Part shown: in pieces, positions 1 to 7,628 of the stretch
Position numbering within the stretch: the stretch's first letter is position 1
How the letters are laid out: each line of letters starts with the position of its first letter
Assembly (NCBI GenBank): GCA_004299145.1
Contig: SCQD01000255.1
Coordinates: 1-32,444 of the forward strand
Origin: Methylococcaceae bacterium
GTDB taxonomy: Bacteria > Pseudomonadota > Gammaproteobacteria > Methylococcales > Methylococcaceae
Direction: 5' to 3'
Length of the DNA: 32,444 bases
The notes under the pieces: model-generated
The model's input: the letters and a program-made list of their open reading frames with translations, nothing else
Databases searched by the model: none
Told to the model about the DNA's origin: nothing
Made by a program: the position numbers and the translations under genes

Positions 1-128
1 TCCAATTCGCCCTTGACGGTATGCACGTTGTCGGCGAATTCACCCTCCGCGTGAATCAAATAGCAGCGGCGCGGGCAATAGGCGTATTGGTTGAGGGCGG
101 AAATGGGGACGGGATCAGGGGGATTCAA
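1..128 (-). CDS. cas4: Cas4 exonuclease, N-terminal part (cut by window edge)
   Basis: The frame after cas7 reads [20 protein letters not shown] and then continues to the window edge. This is the N-terminal signature of Cas4, a RecB/Dna2-like Fe-S nuclease that trims prespacers with Cas1-Cas2 during spacer acquisition. The Cys in AYCPRRC is the expected first cluster ligand. I see no ATG or GTG in frame. The best start is a TTG inside the last codons of cas7, giving a 14-nt overlap, with AAAGG about seven bases upstream. The position directly after cas7 is the standard type I-C order. Only about 42 codons are visible, so the nuclease motifs and the state of the gene cannot be judged. Confidence 0.85.
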   Translation of the reverse strand, partial: MNPPDPVPISALNQYAYCPRRCYLIHAEGEFADNVHTVKGEL

Positions 129-1002
129 TTTCGTGCCTTTTGTGCAACCGTATGCCTTTCGGCAAGGTGTCGTCCGTCCATGCGCAAGCGACCCGATAAT
201 CGGCGAACGATTCGGGAAAACCTTTGTCTTGTGCCGCGTCCGCCAATTCAACCCGGATGCCTTCGAACAATTTATGCGCATGGGCGCAGCCCAGGCGGGC
301 TTCGCGCCGGTTTTGTCCGGCGTTGTTTTCGTGCTGGGTGCCGACGTGTTCAAAATCGTACAGGCCGCGTACCACCATTTCACCGCGCGCCGCCGAACGG
401 TCGTGTTCGAACAGGTGCAGCAGGGCTTCGAACAACAGGTCGAGATCGGCCTGGGTAAAACCGGTGCGTTCGGCGAAAGCGGGAGAAACATAGCCTTTGG
501 CGGCGTAGAGGCCATAGGGAACGATGTGCTTGTTGCCCATGGTGCGCTCCTTGGCTTTGTCGTCTTCCTTGGTCACGGCGCAGCGGGTAATGGTGATTTC
601 CAGCGGGGTAATCGGGTGGAAAGACTGGCCGAAAGTGAACTGCACCGGGCCGCGTACCTGGCCCCAGGCGGAACCTTTCATCACGTCGTCGCCGGTGGAC
701 AATACGCCGCCGAAGGTGCGCACGTCGAAAAACTCCCGGCACAGCCAGCGCATGGCGGCTTCGGCTTGTTGGTCTTTTTCCTTGTACTGTTCCTTGGCGG
801 CTTCGATGCCTTTTTTCTGCTCGGTTTCGATCACCGCGCCTTGTTTGATGAGGATATTGAAGCCGTTGTCGTCTGCAGAAACGCGGGCTGGCGGAAATAG
901 TTCGACGTAGTTTCTGATTTTGCGCTTCAGACATACGTCGGAAACCAAGCCCCGGTTGGTGTTGGGGTCGAAGCGCGGCATATTGCCGGTATCGGGGTCG
1001 CC
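115..1002 (-). pseudogene. cas7: Cas7 (Csd2 family, type I-C backbone), 5'-truncated
   Basis: Cas7c forms the crRNA-coating backbone of the type I-C Cascade. From GDPDTGNMPR onward the frame matches the Csd2 family: GLVSDVCLKRKIRNYVE, then FGGVLSTGDDVMKGSAWGQV, the PVQFTFGQSFHPI segment and a normal C-terminal half. What is missing is the beginning. Csd2 proteins start with a strand like NRYDFVLLFDVxxGNPN ahead of GDPD; here the codons upstream are Pro-Tyr and then the TAG stop of cas5, in the same frame. Roughly 20-25 residues are gone. The first ATG left, at base 981, starts at NM-PR, has no ribosome binding site, and would give 288 residues lacking the first strand of the RRM-like fold. 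It may be translated at low level, but a working Cascade subunit is unlikely. Confidence 0.8.
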
Positions 1003-1008
1003 GTATGG

Positions 1009-1848
1009 CTATGCCTCCGCTGGCTGTTTACGGGCGAACTGGGCGCGGGTGGGATGGCAGTCGAGCTTGCCATCGCGCACGTCGGCAAAAAAGAACACCG
1101 CTTCCGGCTTTGCCAAAATGCCGGCGGTTCGCCGCGCAGCCTCCTCGGGCTTGTCTTTTTTGACTCGTTCGGGATGGGCGCGGGCATCGGCCAGGTGCTC
1201 GCCTTCGGGCAGCCAGCGGAACCCGTGCATCCGCGCTTCCGGGGCAAATACGTCGTACAGCATCAGTCCAATATTGTCGTCATAACCGCGCCACTCGCTG
1301 CCAAGCTCTTGCTTGCGCCGTTCGAGCGCGAATTCGGCGTCGTCTTCCCCCTCGAAATCGCAGGCAAATTCGCGCACGCCGAGATAGGGGCGGTGATAAC
1401 ACTTGCCGGCGCGCGCCCGGCGCCGGAATTCTTCGATATAGGTTTTCAGCGTGTGGCGGCTGCCGAGACCGGTCTGACAAATCTCCGCGGTAATGAGGTA
1501 TTCCACGCCTTGCAAGGCCAGCATATTGCGCTGGGTGCCATCCGGCGCACCGCCGCCTGCCTGGATGGGCGAGGTTTTTTCGGGCGATTTCATCCAGGTT
1601 TTTGCGCTGTCAAGGCTGATGACGCCGATGACTTCGTTGCGGCGGAAGGAAAACCAGTTTCCACGCCGTATGACGTGAATGGCGTCGATCAGGTAATAGA
1701 TTTCCGGTTCCCAAAACACCGCTTCGAGCACCCCGCGCGCGGCGGAAGGCGTTATGACGGGATAACTCACCCGTTCCACCTTCATTTCCGGGCGGGTGAA
1801 GCAAGCGTAATCGCCCCACACCCGGAGCGTGATTTGGTTGTCGGTCAT
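1009..1848 (-). CDS. cas5: Cas5 (Cas5c/Cas5d family, type I-C crRNA endonuclease)
   Basis: In type I-C, Cas5 replaces Cas6: it cuts the pre-crRNA repeat and stays on the 5' handle. The 279-residue product begins with ITLRVWGDYACFTRPE (residues 6-21), then TPSAARGVLEAVFW (33-46), both typical of Cas5d. The region CYHRPYLGVREF (150-161) is the conserved stretch where the family carries its catalytic Lys/His. The ATG overlaps the cas3 TGA by four bases (ATGA), so translation is coupled. The end is odd: after KLDCHPTRAQ the tail ARKQPAEA runs straight into a TAG followed in frame by the truncated cas7, where cas8c should lie. The Cas5 body looks complete; whether the last few residues are native or belong to the deletion junction cannot be told. 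Confidence 0.9.
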   Translation of the reverse strand: MTDNQITLRVWGDYACFTRPEMKVERVSYPVITPSAARGVLEAVFWEPEIYYLIDAIHVIRRGNWFSFRRNEVIGVISLDSAKTWMKSPEKTSPIQAGGGAPDGTQRNMLALQGVEYLITAEICQTGLGSRHTLKTYIEEFRRRARAGKCYHRPYLGVREFACDFEGEDDAEFALERRKQELGSEWRGYDDNIGLMLYDVFAPEARMHGFRWLPEGEHLADARAHPERVKKDKPEEAARRTAGILAKPEAVFFFADVRDGKLDCHPTRAQFARKQPAEA

Positions 1849-4115
1849 AGCAAGAAATCCTCCGTGGGACGTTGGTCGATGACGATGCCGAGATGGTCGT
1901 GATACCAACCCTCCTTCAGCACCGGAATGTCGAGATTGGGCAGCAACGATTCGATGGCGCTGAATTGCTGCAAGCGAGAGTAATCGCGGGAGTGCAGGTT
2001 TACCATATAACGTTGCAGCTTACGCATGTCGCTGCGGTCGATGCGGGGTTTGCCTTTTTTCACGGGACGTTCGCGAATATCGCGGACAATTTCCCTGGCT
2101 GCGCCGTAAGGGACGATGACCGCCTGGGTATCCTCCTCGATGACGCGGGCTGATTCGGCGACTTTGCGGAAATGCAGATTCTCACGTTCGTCCTGTACTT
2201 TTCGGTCTGTCGGTACATTTTGATAAAGCTGGTCGAAATAGCATTCGAACAAGGTTGGGTCGGTTGTCAGCGCATCGGCTTCCCATTTTTCCAACAGGCT
2301 TACCGTCAAATCAGCGGCTGTTTTGTAAATTCCGGCGGGCAAATTGTGCTGCTCGGGGCGGAATATGATCACTTCGCCCAGCCTGGGTTTGCCCATTTCG
2401 TCCGTCAGACGGTTTTCCCGGTTGCAACGCCCCGCCGCTTGCACGATGGAATCCAGCGGAGCCAAGGCGCGCCACACCACGGGGAAATCCACGTCCACGC
2501 CGGCTTCGATCAATTGGGTGGACACCAGACGGCAAGGTTGCTGGTAACGCAATTGATAACGGATGGTTCCGGGAGCGGGGTTTTGTTCGTCGCCCAACCG
2601 GGCCAGGCGATGCTCGGCGCACATGGCGGACGAGAGGTGGAATACTGCGTCTTTTTTCTCGGCGGGTACTCTGCCGCGCAGCTTTTCCCAAAGCTCGAAA
2701 GCGTGGCGGCGCACGTTGACGACGCATAGGGCTTGATCACGTTCGGCCATTGCTTCGGCCAGCGCCGCCCACGAAAGCGTTTCGCCGTGACGCGGAAATG
2801 GCTTGAAGGCAACCCGGTTGAGCCGCCGAAAAAGGGTTTCGGTTGTTGCGTTGTCGATGATGGATTTGATTTCGCCCGGTGCGAATCCTTCGGTTAACGA
2901 CAGCGGGCGGCGGCGGAATGCGGGTTGGGTGGCAGTGGAAAATACGAAACTGGTGCCGTAGTGTCGGCGCAATTCGCGGAATACGTTGAGCAAGGGGTTG
3001 AGCAAATGGGTCGGCAAAGTCTGCACCTCGTCGAAAAGCACCACGCTACGGGCGATATTGTGCAGCTTACGGCAGCGAGAAGTGCGGCAGGCGAACAGGG
3101 TTTCGATGAATTGCACCGAAGTGGTGACGATGACCGGGGCATCCCAGTTTTCCACGGCATACTCCGCAGGGTGTTTTTCGAAAGGCGAGAGGGGCCGCGA
3201 TTCGTCCCCGTCTTCCGGTGCGCGCACGGCCGAGTGGTGCTCGACAACGATGCCTTCGTCATTCGGATCGAAAATGCGCCGGTATTGCGCGGCGTTTTGT
3301 TCGATGATGCTCAGATACGGGATGACGACAATAATGCGGCGCAGCCCATTCCGGGCGGAGTGGGTCAGGGCGAAAGCCATGGCGGAAAGTGTCTTGCCGC
3401 CACCGGTGGGAACCGTCAATGAAAAAAAGCCGGGGGGAGCGCTCGCTTGGTCGAGACAGGCTTGGAAAATGCGGTTGCGCAAGGCGTTGAGTTCGCCTTC
3501 GGCGGATTTACTGTTTTTTTCGGCGATCAGGCGTTCCAGCAAGCCATCGGTATTCAGCTTCAGCGGTACACGGCAAAATCCTGTGCCGTGCGCTTCGGTA
3601 TCGAGCCGGTCGGCATCGATCAGCAGCGAAAACAGCATGCGGATGTAAAACTCGACCGAGTGAGGGCTGTGCTCAATGAACGCCGGGTCGATGATGCGCT
3701 CAGGGACTTTGCCCAGTTCCTGCTCGAAACGCGCCAATAAGGGCGGCACTCGCCGTTCGGCCTGATATTTCGATCCCAGCAATAAGGCTTCCAGATCGCC
3801 ACGGTCGTGCAGTCCGGCATGATGGCCGGCGATGGCAAATGCCAAGCCGTAACTTTCGCGCTGCAAAGCCAATGCTGCGCCATAAACCGCGTGGTGGGTT
3901 TCGGCACTACTGCTGCGCTCGGCGCGCAAATATTGCTGGAACTCGTCGCGGTATTTGCCGAGATCGTGCAGAACACCCGTCCAATAGGCCGCTTCGCTCA
4001 AGGCAGGACAGCCATCGGCCACGAAACGGCGCGCCAGGGTACCGACGGATAATAAATGTTCTTGTAATAGGTGGACATTTCCATGGGCATTTTCGGTGTG
4101 GGCGAGATAAGTCAT
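1845..4115 (-). CDS. cas3: Cas3 HD nuclease-helicase (type I-C)
   Basis: Cas3 is the effector that unwinds and degrades target DNA after Cascade binding. The 756-residue protein has an N-terminal HD nuclease domain (H50-D51 in VLHDLGKY, HH in AGHHAG near 98-99, and a DADR motif near 167) and a superfamily 2 helicase: Walker A PTGGGKT near 236-242, DEVQ box at 362-365, STATQ near 393-397 and the C-terminal AGRCNR arginine-finger motif. All key motifs are intact. I chose the start at MTYLAHTENAHG because a purine-rich site (AAAGAGAA) precedes it and HD-Cas3 proteins begin so; the frame stays open further upstream but without family similarity. It heads the operon, about 100 bases downstream of a 24-bp palindrome. 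Without Cas8c to recruit it, it probably has no target. Confidence 0.93.
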   Translation of the reverse strand: MTYLAHTENAHGNVHLLQEHLLSVGTLARRFVADGCPALSEAAYWTGVLHDLGKYRDEFQQYLRAERSSSAETHHAVYGAALALQRESYGLAFAIAGHHAGLHDRGDLEALLLGSKYQAERRVPPLLARFEQELGKVPERIIDPAFIEHSPHSVEFYIRMLFSLLIDADRLDTEAHGTGFCRVPLKLNTDGLLERLIAEKNSKSAEGELNALRNRIFQACLDQASAPPGFFSLTVPTGGGKTLSAMAFALTHSARNGLRRIIVVIPYLSIIEQNAAQYRRIFDPNDEGIVVEHHSAVRAPEDGDESRPLSPFEKHPAEYAVENWDAPVIVTTSVQFIETLFACRTSRCRKLHNIARSVVLFDEVQTLPTHLLNPLLNVFRELRRHYGTSFVFSTATQPAFRRRPLSLTEGFAPGEIKSIIDNATTETLFRRLNRVAFKPFPRHGETLSWAALAEAMAERDQALCVVNVRRHAFELWEKLRGRVPAEKKDAVFHLSSAMCAEHRLARLGDEQNPAPGTIRYQLRYQQPCRLVSTQLIEAGVDVDFPVVWRALAPLDSIVQAAGRCNRENRLTDEMGKPRLGEVIIFRPEQHNLPAGIYKTAADLTVSLLEKWEADALTTDPTLFECYFDQLYQNVPTDRKVQDERENLHFRKVAESARVIEEDTQAVIVPYGAAREIVRDIRERPVKKGKPRIDRSDMRKLQRYMVNLHSRDYSRLQQFSAIESLLPNLDIPVLKEGWYHDHLGIVIDQRPTEDFLL

Positions 4116-4215
4116 GTGGTTTCTCTTTGAGCAGTTTTCGCCTTCCCGGCCCGCAACCGAGGGTGAAGCATTGTGTCGCAACTGCGGGTAATTGTCTGTC
4201 AGTGGAAGCGGAATT

Positions 4216-4239
4216 TTTTGTAGTCCTAGGACTACAAAA
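4216..4239. promoter_or_regulatory. Perfect 24-bp palindrome upstream of cas3 (possible operator)
   Basis: Each arm of 12 bases is the exact reverse complement of the other, with no central spacer; the core is TGTAGTCCTAGGACTACA flanked by TTT and AAA. It lies about 100 bases before the cas3 start on the same strand. A gapless dyad of this length in AT-flanked DNA is typical of a homodimeric repressor or activator site. The cognate protein is unknown. A small transcription terminator is an alternative, but the stem is AT-rich at its base and has no loop. Confidence 0.55.
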
Positions 4240-4421
4240 TGGATGTGTTCCAGTGAGGTAGGCGGTGCGTGCCGAAATGTTCCCAACTCAAGGGCTTGGC
4301 ACCTCGTTGCTGGTTGCCAAGCTCTGTTCGGGAACCCTGCCTTGGAAGCTCAACTTCCCGTCAAGACACGGCGCGATGTTGCAGGGGAACGGATGAACGC
4401 GAAGCCGGAGCTTTGCGGAGT

Positions 4422-4449
4422 GGGTTCCCAAGCGGAGCTTGGGGAACCC
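4422..4449. repeat. Palindromic repeat with GGGTTCCC/GGGAACCC arms
   Basis: The arms GGGTTCCCAAGC and GCTTGGGGAACCC fold into a hairpin with one bulged base. The core TTCCCAAGC...GCTTGGGAA is shared with the repeat near 27.75 kb, so this is one member of a dispersed REP-like family rather than a gene-specific terminator. Confidence 0.55.
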
Positions 4450-4455
4450 GCTAAA

Positions 4456-4480
4456 GCCGGCGCACTTGATGTTCGCCGGC
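4456..4480 (-). terminator. Hairpin after the PilZ gene (probable terminator)
   Basis: Seven-base arms GCCGGCG and CGCCGGC enclose an eleven-base loop, starting five bases after the PilZ stop codon. On the minus strand the stem is followed by only a short CTTTA, so termination may be weak. On the plus strand it is followed by CGTTTTT, so it could also stop transcription arriving from the left. Confidence 0.5.
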
Positions 4481-4485
4481 CGTTT

Positions 4486-4812
4486 TTAGCCGCGCTTACG
4501 TTCGTTGATGAACGTGTCGAGGAAGTGTTGCTGCTGGGGTGTGAGTTTTTTGAAGCGCAGGTGGACGTGGAACAGGTTTTCGTCGCCCACCAGGATGCTG
4601 AGATTGGCGATGGCTTCGGCGGTGAGGGTATGGCTGGTGCTGCCGTTCAACACGCTGAAATGCAGCTTGAAAATATCACCCGCCACGGCGTTGTAAGGAC
4701 TCTTGATGGTCATGCCGGTGTTGTCGATGTCGTGCGTTCGGGTGTGGACGATGCGGCCGTTGGGCAGTTGCACGTCGATGGGTAACTCGTAATTAAGGCG
4801 TTGGGTGGGCAT
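4486..4812 (-). CDS. PilZ domain protein
   Basis: A 108-residue single-domain protein with the PilZ pattern: QRLNYELPIDVQL at the N-terminus, then HDIDNTGMTI, followed by a β-rich stretch (FKLHFSVL, LSILVG, FHVHLRFKKL) and a C-terminal helix (QQQHFLDTFI). PilZ domains are c-di-GMP receptors acting on motility, pili or polysaccharide. Both ligand motifs are imperfect: the RxxxR motif reads R-L-N-Y-E, and the (D/N)xSxxG motif has Asp in place of Ser (DIDNTG). Binding of c-di-GMP is therefore doubtful; it may act through protein contacts like other degenerate PilZ proteins. It stands alone between the cas leader and the sugar kinase, on the same strand. Confidence 0.8.
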   Translation of the reverse strand: MPTQRLNYELPIDVQLPNGRIVHTRTHDIDNTGMTIKSPYNAVAGDIFKLHFSVLNGSTSHTLTAEAIANLSILVGDENLFHVHLRFKKLTPQQQHFLDTFINERKRG

Positions 4813-4833
4813 GGCTGGGGTTGCTGTCGGTGT

Positions 4834-5745
4834 TTATATTGCGCCGGCCGCATGCTTTGCCAGCAGGGCCTGGATGGCGGCGAGGCGGGGTATGCCGAAT
4901 CTTGCGCCCAGGGCCGTGCAACTCAGCGCTGCGGTGGCGGAGGCGAATCGCAGGGTGTCTTGCCAGTTCCGGCCTTGCGCCAGCGCCAGGGCATAGGCGC
5001 CGTGGAATGCATCGCCGGCGCCGGTGGTGTCTATGGTGTCTACCGGGTAGGCCGGTAACTGGCCGTGGCTGCCGTCCTGTTTGGCCCAGAGCAGGCCTTT
5101 TGCGCCCAGCGTGATGACGGCGGTCGTGGCGTGCTGGATCAGAATTTCTATCGCCAGTTCAGGGGAGCTGAGTCCGGTGGCTTGGTGGGCGAATTTTTCC
5201 GAGCAGACCAGGTGGTCGACCTGATCCATGAGGATGCGCGTGCCGGTGTGGATGGAGCCGGCGTCCAGCACCGTGGGAATGCCCTGGCTTTTGGCCCAGG
5301 CGGCCAACGGCGGTGAAAGCAGCGGTTCGTGGCCGTCGAACAGGATGACTTTGGGCCGGCAACGGCTGAAGTCGATGGCGTTTTCCGGCAAGGCCCGGGT
5401 GGCGCCGCGATAATTGACCAGGGCGCGGCGTCCGTCGGGTTTGACCAGGATGGCGGATAGTGGGGTAGGGGCGTCGCCGCGCACGATAAAGCCGGTGTTT
5501 ACGCCGTTTTCCTGCAGTTCGTCCCAGTGTTTTTGGCCGAAGATGTCCGTGCCCAGGTAACCGGCGAAGGCGGCGCTGCCGCCGGCGCGCACCACGGTGA
5601 CGGCGGCGTTGGCGGCGGGGCCGCCGCCGCAGCCTAAAAAGCCGTCGGCCTGGGTTTTTTCGTCGGCTTCCGGGTGATGGGGTACCTGGAAAATCAGGTC
5701 GTAGGAGGCGTGGCCCAGGCAGAGGACGTCGATGGCGTGCGGCAC
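4834..5745 (-). CDS. PfkB-family carbohydrate kinase (ribokinase-like)
   Basis: The protein of about 303 residues has the PfkB fold: an N-terminal LGHASYDLIFQVP, the glycine-rich CGGGPAANAAVTVVRAGG (PfkB signature 1), the anion hole with catalytic Asp in DTTGAGDAFHGAYA (239-252, signature 2), and an ATP site around VITLGAKG. It phosphorylates a sugar or nucleoside at the expense of ATP; the substrate cannot be read from sequence, though ribokinase-like sugar kinases are nearest. The frame is open further upstream but that part overlaps bamD. A GTG four bases after the bamD stop, with AAAAGGA inside the bamD end, is the likely start. bamD and this gene are therefore cotranscribed. Confidence 0.88.
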   Translation of the reverse strand: MPHAIDVLCLGHASYDLIFQVPHHPEADEKTQADGFLGCGGGPAANAAVTVVRAGGSAAFAGYLGTDIFGQKHWDELQENGVNTGFIVRGDAPTPLSAILVKPDGRRALVNYRGATRALPENAIDFSRCRPKVILFDGHEPLLSPPLAAWAKSQGIPTVLDAGSIHTGTRILMDQVDHLVCSEKFAHQATGLSSPELAIEILIQHATTAVITLGAKGLLWAKQDGSHGQLPAYPVDTIDTTGAGDAFHGAYALALAQGRNWQDTLRFASATAALSCTALGARFGIPRLAAIQALLAKHAAGAI

Positions 5746-5749
5746 GTGC

Positions 5750-6571
5750 TCAATTGTCCTTTTCCAGTCCGAGAATGTCCCAGAGTTTTTCCACCGCCGT
5801 GCGTTCACGCACGTCCGCCGGCAACGGCACGCCTTCCCGGTAATTGTGGGCGTAGATGTGGGCGGCGGCGTCGGCCAGTTCAGCCAGTTCCAGATGCCGG
5901 TAGGAGTCTTCCAGCATTTTCAGGGCGACGGGTACGGCGGGCGTGCGCTGGTAGTCGCGGATGATGCTTTCGCAGCGCTTGGCCGCCGCCACATAGGCGC
6001 CGCGCCGCAGGTAGTATTCCGCAACGTTGGCTTCATACATGGCGATGTTGTTGCGCAGGGCGACGACGCGCTGGCGGGCGTCGGCGCTGTAGGGGCTGCC
6101 CGGAAATTTGCTGATCAATTCGTGGAACTGTTGCTGCGCTTCTTTGGCGGGCGTGGGGTCGCGCTGGGTGGTGTCGGTGGGCAGGAAGCGGTCCATGAAG
6201 CTGATGCCGCGGTTGTAATTGGTCAGCGCGCGCAGGTAATAAGCGTAGTCGACGTGGGGATTGCGCGGGTTGAGCGAGATGAAGCGGTCCGCGGCGGCGA
6301 TGGCGGAGTCGGGTTCGTCGTTTTTGTAGTAGGCGTAGGCGATGTCCATCTGCGCCTGGTTGGAGTATTTGCCGAAGGGATAGCGCGATTCGAGTTTTTC
6401 GTACAGGGTGACGGCCTGCTGATAATTGCCTTCGATCAGGGATTTTTTGGCTTCCGTGTAGAACTGGTCCGCGCTCCAGCCGGCGTATTGGTCGGTGTCT
6501 TTCTGGTCGGAAAACAGGGAACATGCCGGCAGGACGGCGCTCAGCAGAATCAGTAGAATGGTTTTTTTCAT
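5750..6571 (-). CDS. bamD: Outer membrane assembly lipoprotein BamD
   Basis: BamD is an essential part of the BAM complex that inserts β-barrel proteins into the outer membrane. The 273-residue protein begins with a lipoprotein signal (MKKTILLILLSAVLPAC) whose lipobox LPAC places the acylated Cys at about residue 17. Then come TPR-like helices: ADQFYTEAKKSLIEGNYQQAVTLYEKLESRYPFGKYSNQAQ is the classical BamD N-terminus, followed by YYLRALTNYNRGISFMDR and YEANVAEYYLRRGAYVAA. The length is usual for gammaproteobacterial BamD. It is transcribed away from the yjbQ-like gene, with a 109-base divergent spacer between them, and the sugar kinase follows directly. Confidence 0.95.
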   Translation of the reverse strand: MKKTILLILLSAVLPACSLFSDQKDTDQYAGWSADQFYTEAKKSLIEGNYQQAVTLYEKLESRYPFGKYSNQAQMDIAYAYYKNDEPDSAIAAADRFISLNPRNPHVDYAYYLRALTNYNRGISFMDRFLPTDTTQRDPTPAKEAQQQFHELISKFPGSPYSADARQRVVALRNNIAMYEANVAEYYLRRGAYVAAAKRCESIIRDYQRTPAVPVALKMLEDSYRHLELAELADAAAHIYAHNYREGVPLPADVRERTAVEKLWDILGLEKDN

Positions 6572-6680
6572 GGGGATCGCAGGGTCAAATCCGGCATAGG
6601 GCTGGCCCGCGAGTATACCTTGAGTGGCGATTTTCCGACAAACGCGGGCTTTGGGCCGGCCTTTCCAGATCTTGATTTTT

Positions 6681-7100
6681 ATGTGGTTGCAAAAGCATAT
6701 TAGCCTCAAACCCCGTCCGCGCGGCTTTCACTTGATTACCCGCGAGCTGTTGGGCCAGTTGCCCGAGCTTGCTGAGTTCCGCGTGGGCCTGGCGCATTTT
6801 TTCATTCAGCATACTTCAGCTTCGTTGGGTTTGAACGAGAACGCCGATCCCGACGTGCGTCGCGATATGGAAGCGCACTTCAACCATTTTGTCCCGGAAC
6901 GCCAGCCGTATTATCGCCATACCATGGAGGGCGCCGACGATATGCCGGCGCACATCAAGTGCATGACCATAGGCAGCAGCCTCAGCGTGCCCGTCGCCGA
7001 TGGGATTTTGCTGCTGGGTACCTGGCAGGGCGTTTATCTGGGTGAACATCGTGATGCCGGTGGGCCGCGTATAATCATCGCGACCATCAACGGTGAATAA
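6681..7100 (+). CDS. yjbQ: YjbQ/UPF0047 family protein
   Basis: This 139-residue product matches the YjbQ family over its whole length: FIQHTSASLGLNENADPDVR, then YRHTMEGADDMPAHIKCMTI and a C-terminal LLGTWQGVYLGEHRD. The conserved His and Glu residues of these motifs form a metal site in family structures. The family is annotated as secondary thiamine-phosphate synthase from a suppressor phenotype, and its physiological role remains unclear. I prefer the start at MWLQKHISLK, which fits family length, over an upstream ATG that adds 19 poorly conserved residues. It has no obvious Shine-Dalgarno. The DUF411 gene follows after 23 bases. Confidence 0.88.
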   Translation: MWLQKHISLKPRPRGFHLITRELLGQLPELAEFRVGLAHFFIQHTSASLGLNENADPDVRRDMEAHFNHFVPERQPYYRHTMEGADDMPAHIKCMTIGSSLSVPVADGILLLGTWQGVYLGEHRDAGGPRIIIATINGE

Positions 7101-7123
7101 ATCATTGGAACTACGAGGTTGTT

Positions 7124-7618
7124 ATGAAACTGAAATCTGTGCGCGCATTGTGGATGGCCGGCGCTTTGCTGGCGGTTTGCCCTTGGGTTGGCATGGCCGG
7201 CAGCGTGTGGGACAAGCTCACCCCGGCGGTGGCCGGGCCGCTGGAAATCACCGTTTATCGCAGTCCGTCCTGCGGCTGTTGCGGGCAATGGCTGGAGCAC
7301 ATGACCAAGCAGGGGTTTCACGTCAACGATATGCCGACCGAGGACATGGATGCCATCAAGCGTAAATTCGGCGTGGCTCCGAAGTTGGCGTCCTGCCACA
7401 CGGCTTTTATCAATGGTTATGTGATCGAGGGCCACGTGCCGGCGGGTGACGTCAAAAAGTTGCTGCAGGAGAAACCCGCCGTGGCCGGCCTGACCGTGCC
7501 GGGCATGGTGTCGGGCTCGCCGGGCATGGAAATGGGTGGCAAAAAAGCACCGTTTACCGTGTTGTCGTTCGATAAGGACGGCAATGCCACGCCGTTCAGC
7601 GAATATTCTTCTTATTAG
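7124..7618 (+). CDS. DUF411 periplasmic metal-binding protein
   Basis: The 164-residue protein starts with a cleavable signal peptide (hydrophobic segment LWMAGALLAVCPWVGMAG) and so is likely exported to the periplasm. The mature part carries the DUF411 hallmark SPSCGCCGQWLEHM, a cysteine-rich turn, followed by CHTAFINGYVIEGHVPAGDVKKLL and a methionine-rich end (GMVSGSPGMEMGG). DUF411 proteins are usually linked to copper handling because of such Cys, His and Met ligands; that link is family knowledge and not shown here. It is preceded by ACGAGG as ribosome site. It sits between yjbQ and glk with short gaps, which suggests a shared transcript, without an obvious functional connection. Confidence 0.87.
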   Translation: MKLKSVRALWMAGALLAVCPWVGMAGSVWDKLTPAVAGPLEITVYRSPSCGCCGQWLEHMTKQGFHVNDMPTEDMDAIKRKFGVAPKLASCHTAFINGYVIEGHVPAGDVKKLLQEKPAVAGLTVPGMVSGSPGMEMGGKKAPFTVLSFDKDGNATPFSEYSSY

Positions 7619-7628
7619 GCCGGTGGCG

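Larger units (their letters stand above)
4116..4485. other. Intergenic region upstream of cas3 with palindrome and repeats
   Basis: No gene is supported in this 370-base stretch. It holds the leader of the cas operon, the perfect palindrome, a degenerate copy of the dispersed repeat also present at 27.7 kb (about 4303-4360), a hairpin at 4422-4449 whose arms read GGGTTCCC and GGGAACCC, and the hairpin after the PilZ gene. I could not pick a convincing -35/-10 pair for cas3. Confidence 0.6.

Noticed and set aside
1054-1902. Long plus-strand open frame opposite cas5
   Set aside because: It is a mirror frame of cas5, which has clear family motifs; the plus-strand translation shows none.
1-4500. 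CRISPR array near the cas genes
   Set aside because: No regularly spaced direct repeats of 28-37 bases were seen here. The array probably lies left of the window beyond cas1-cas2.
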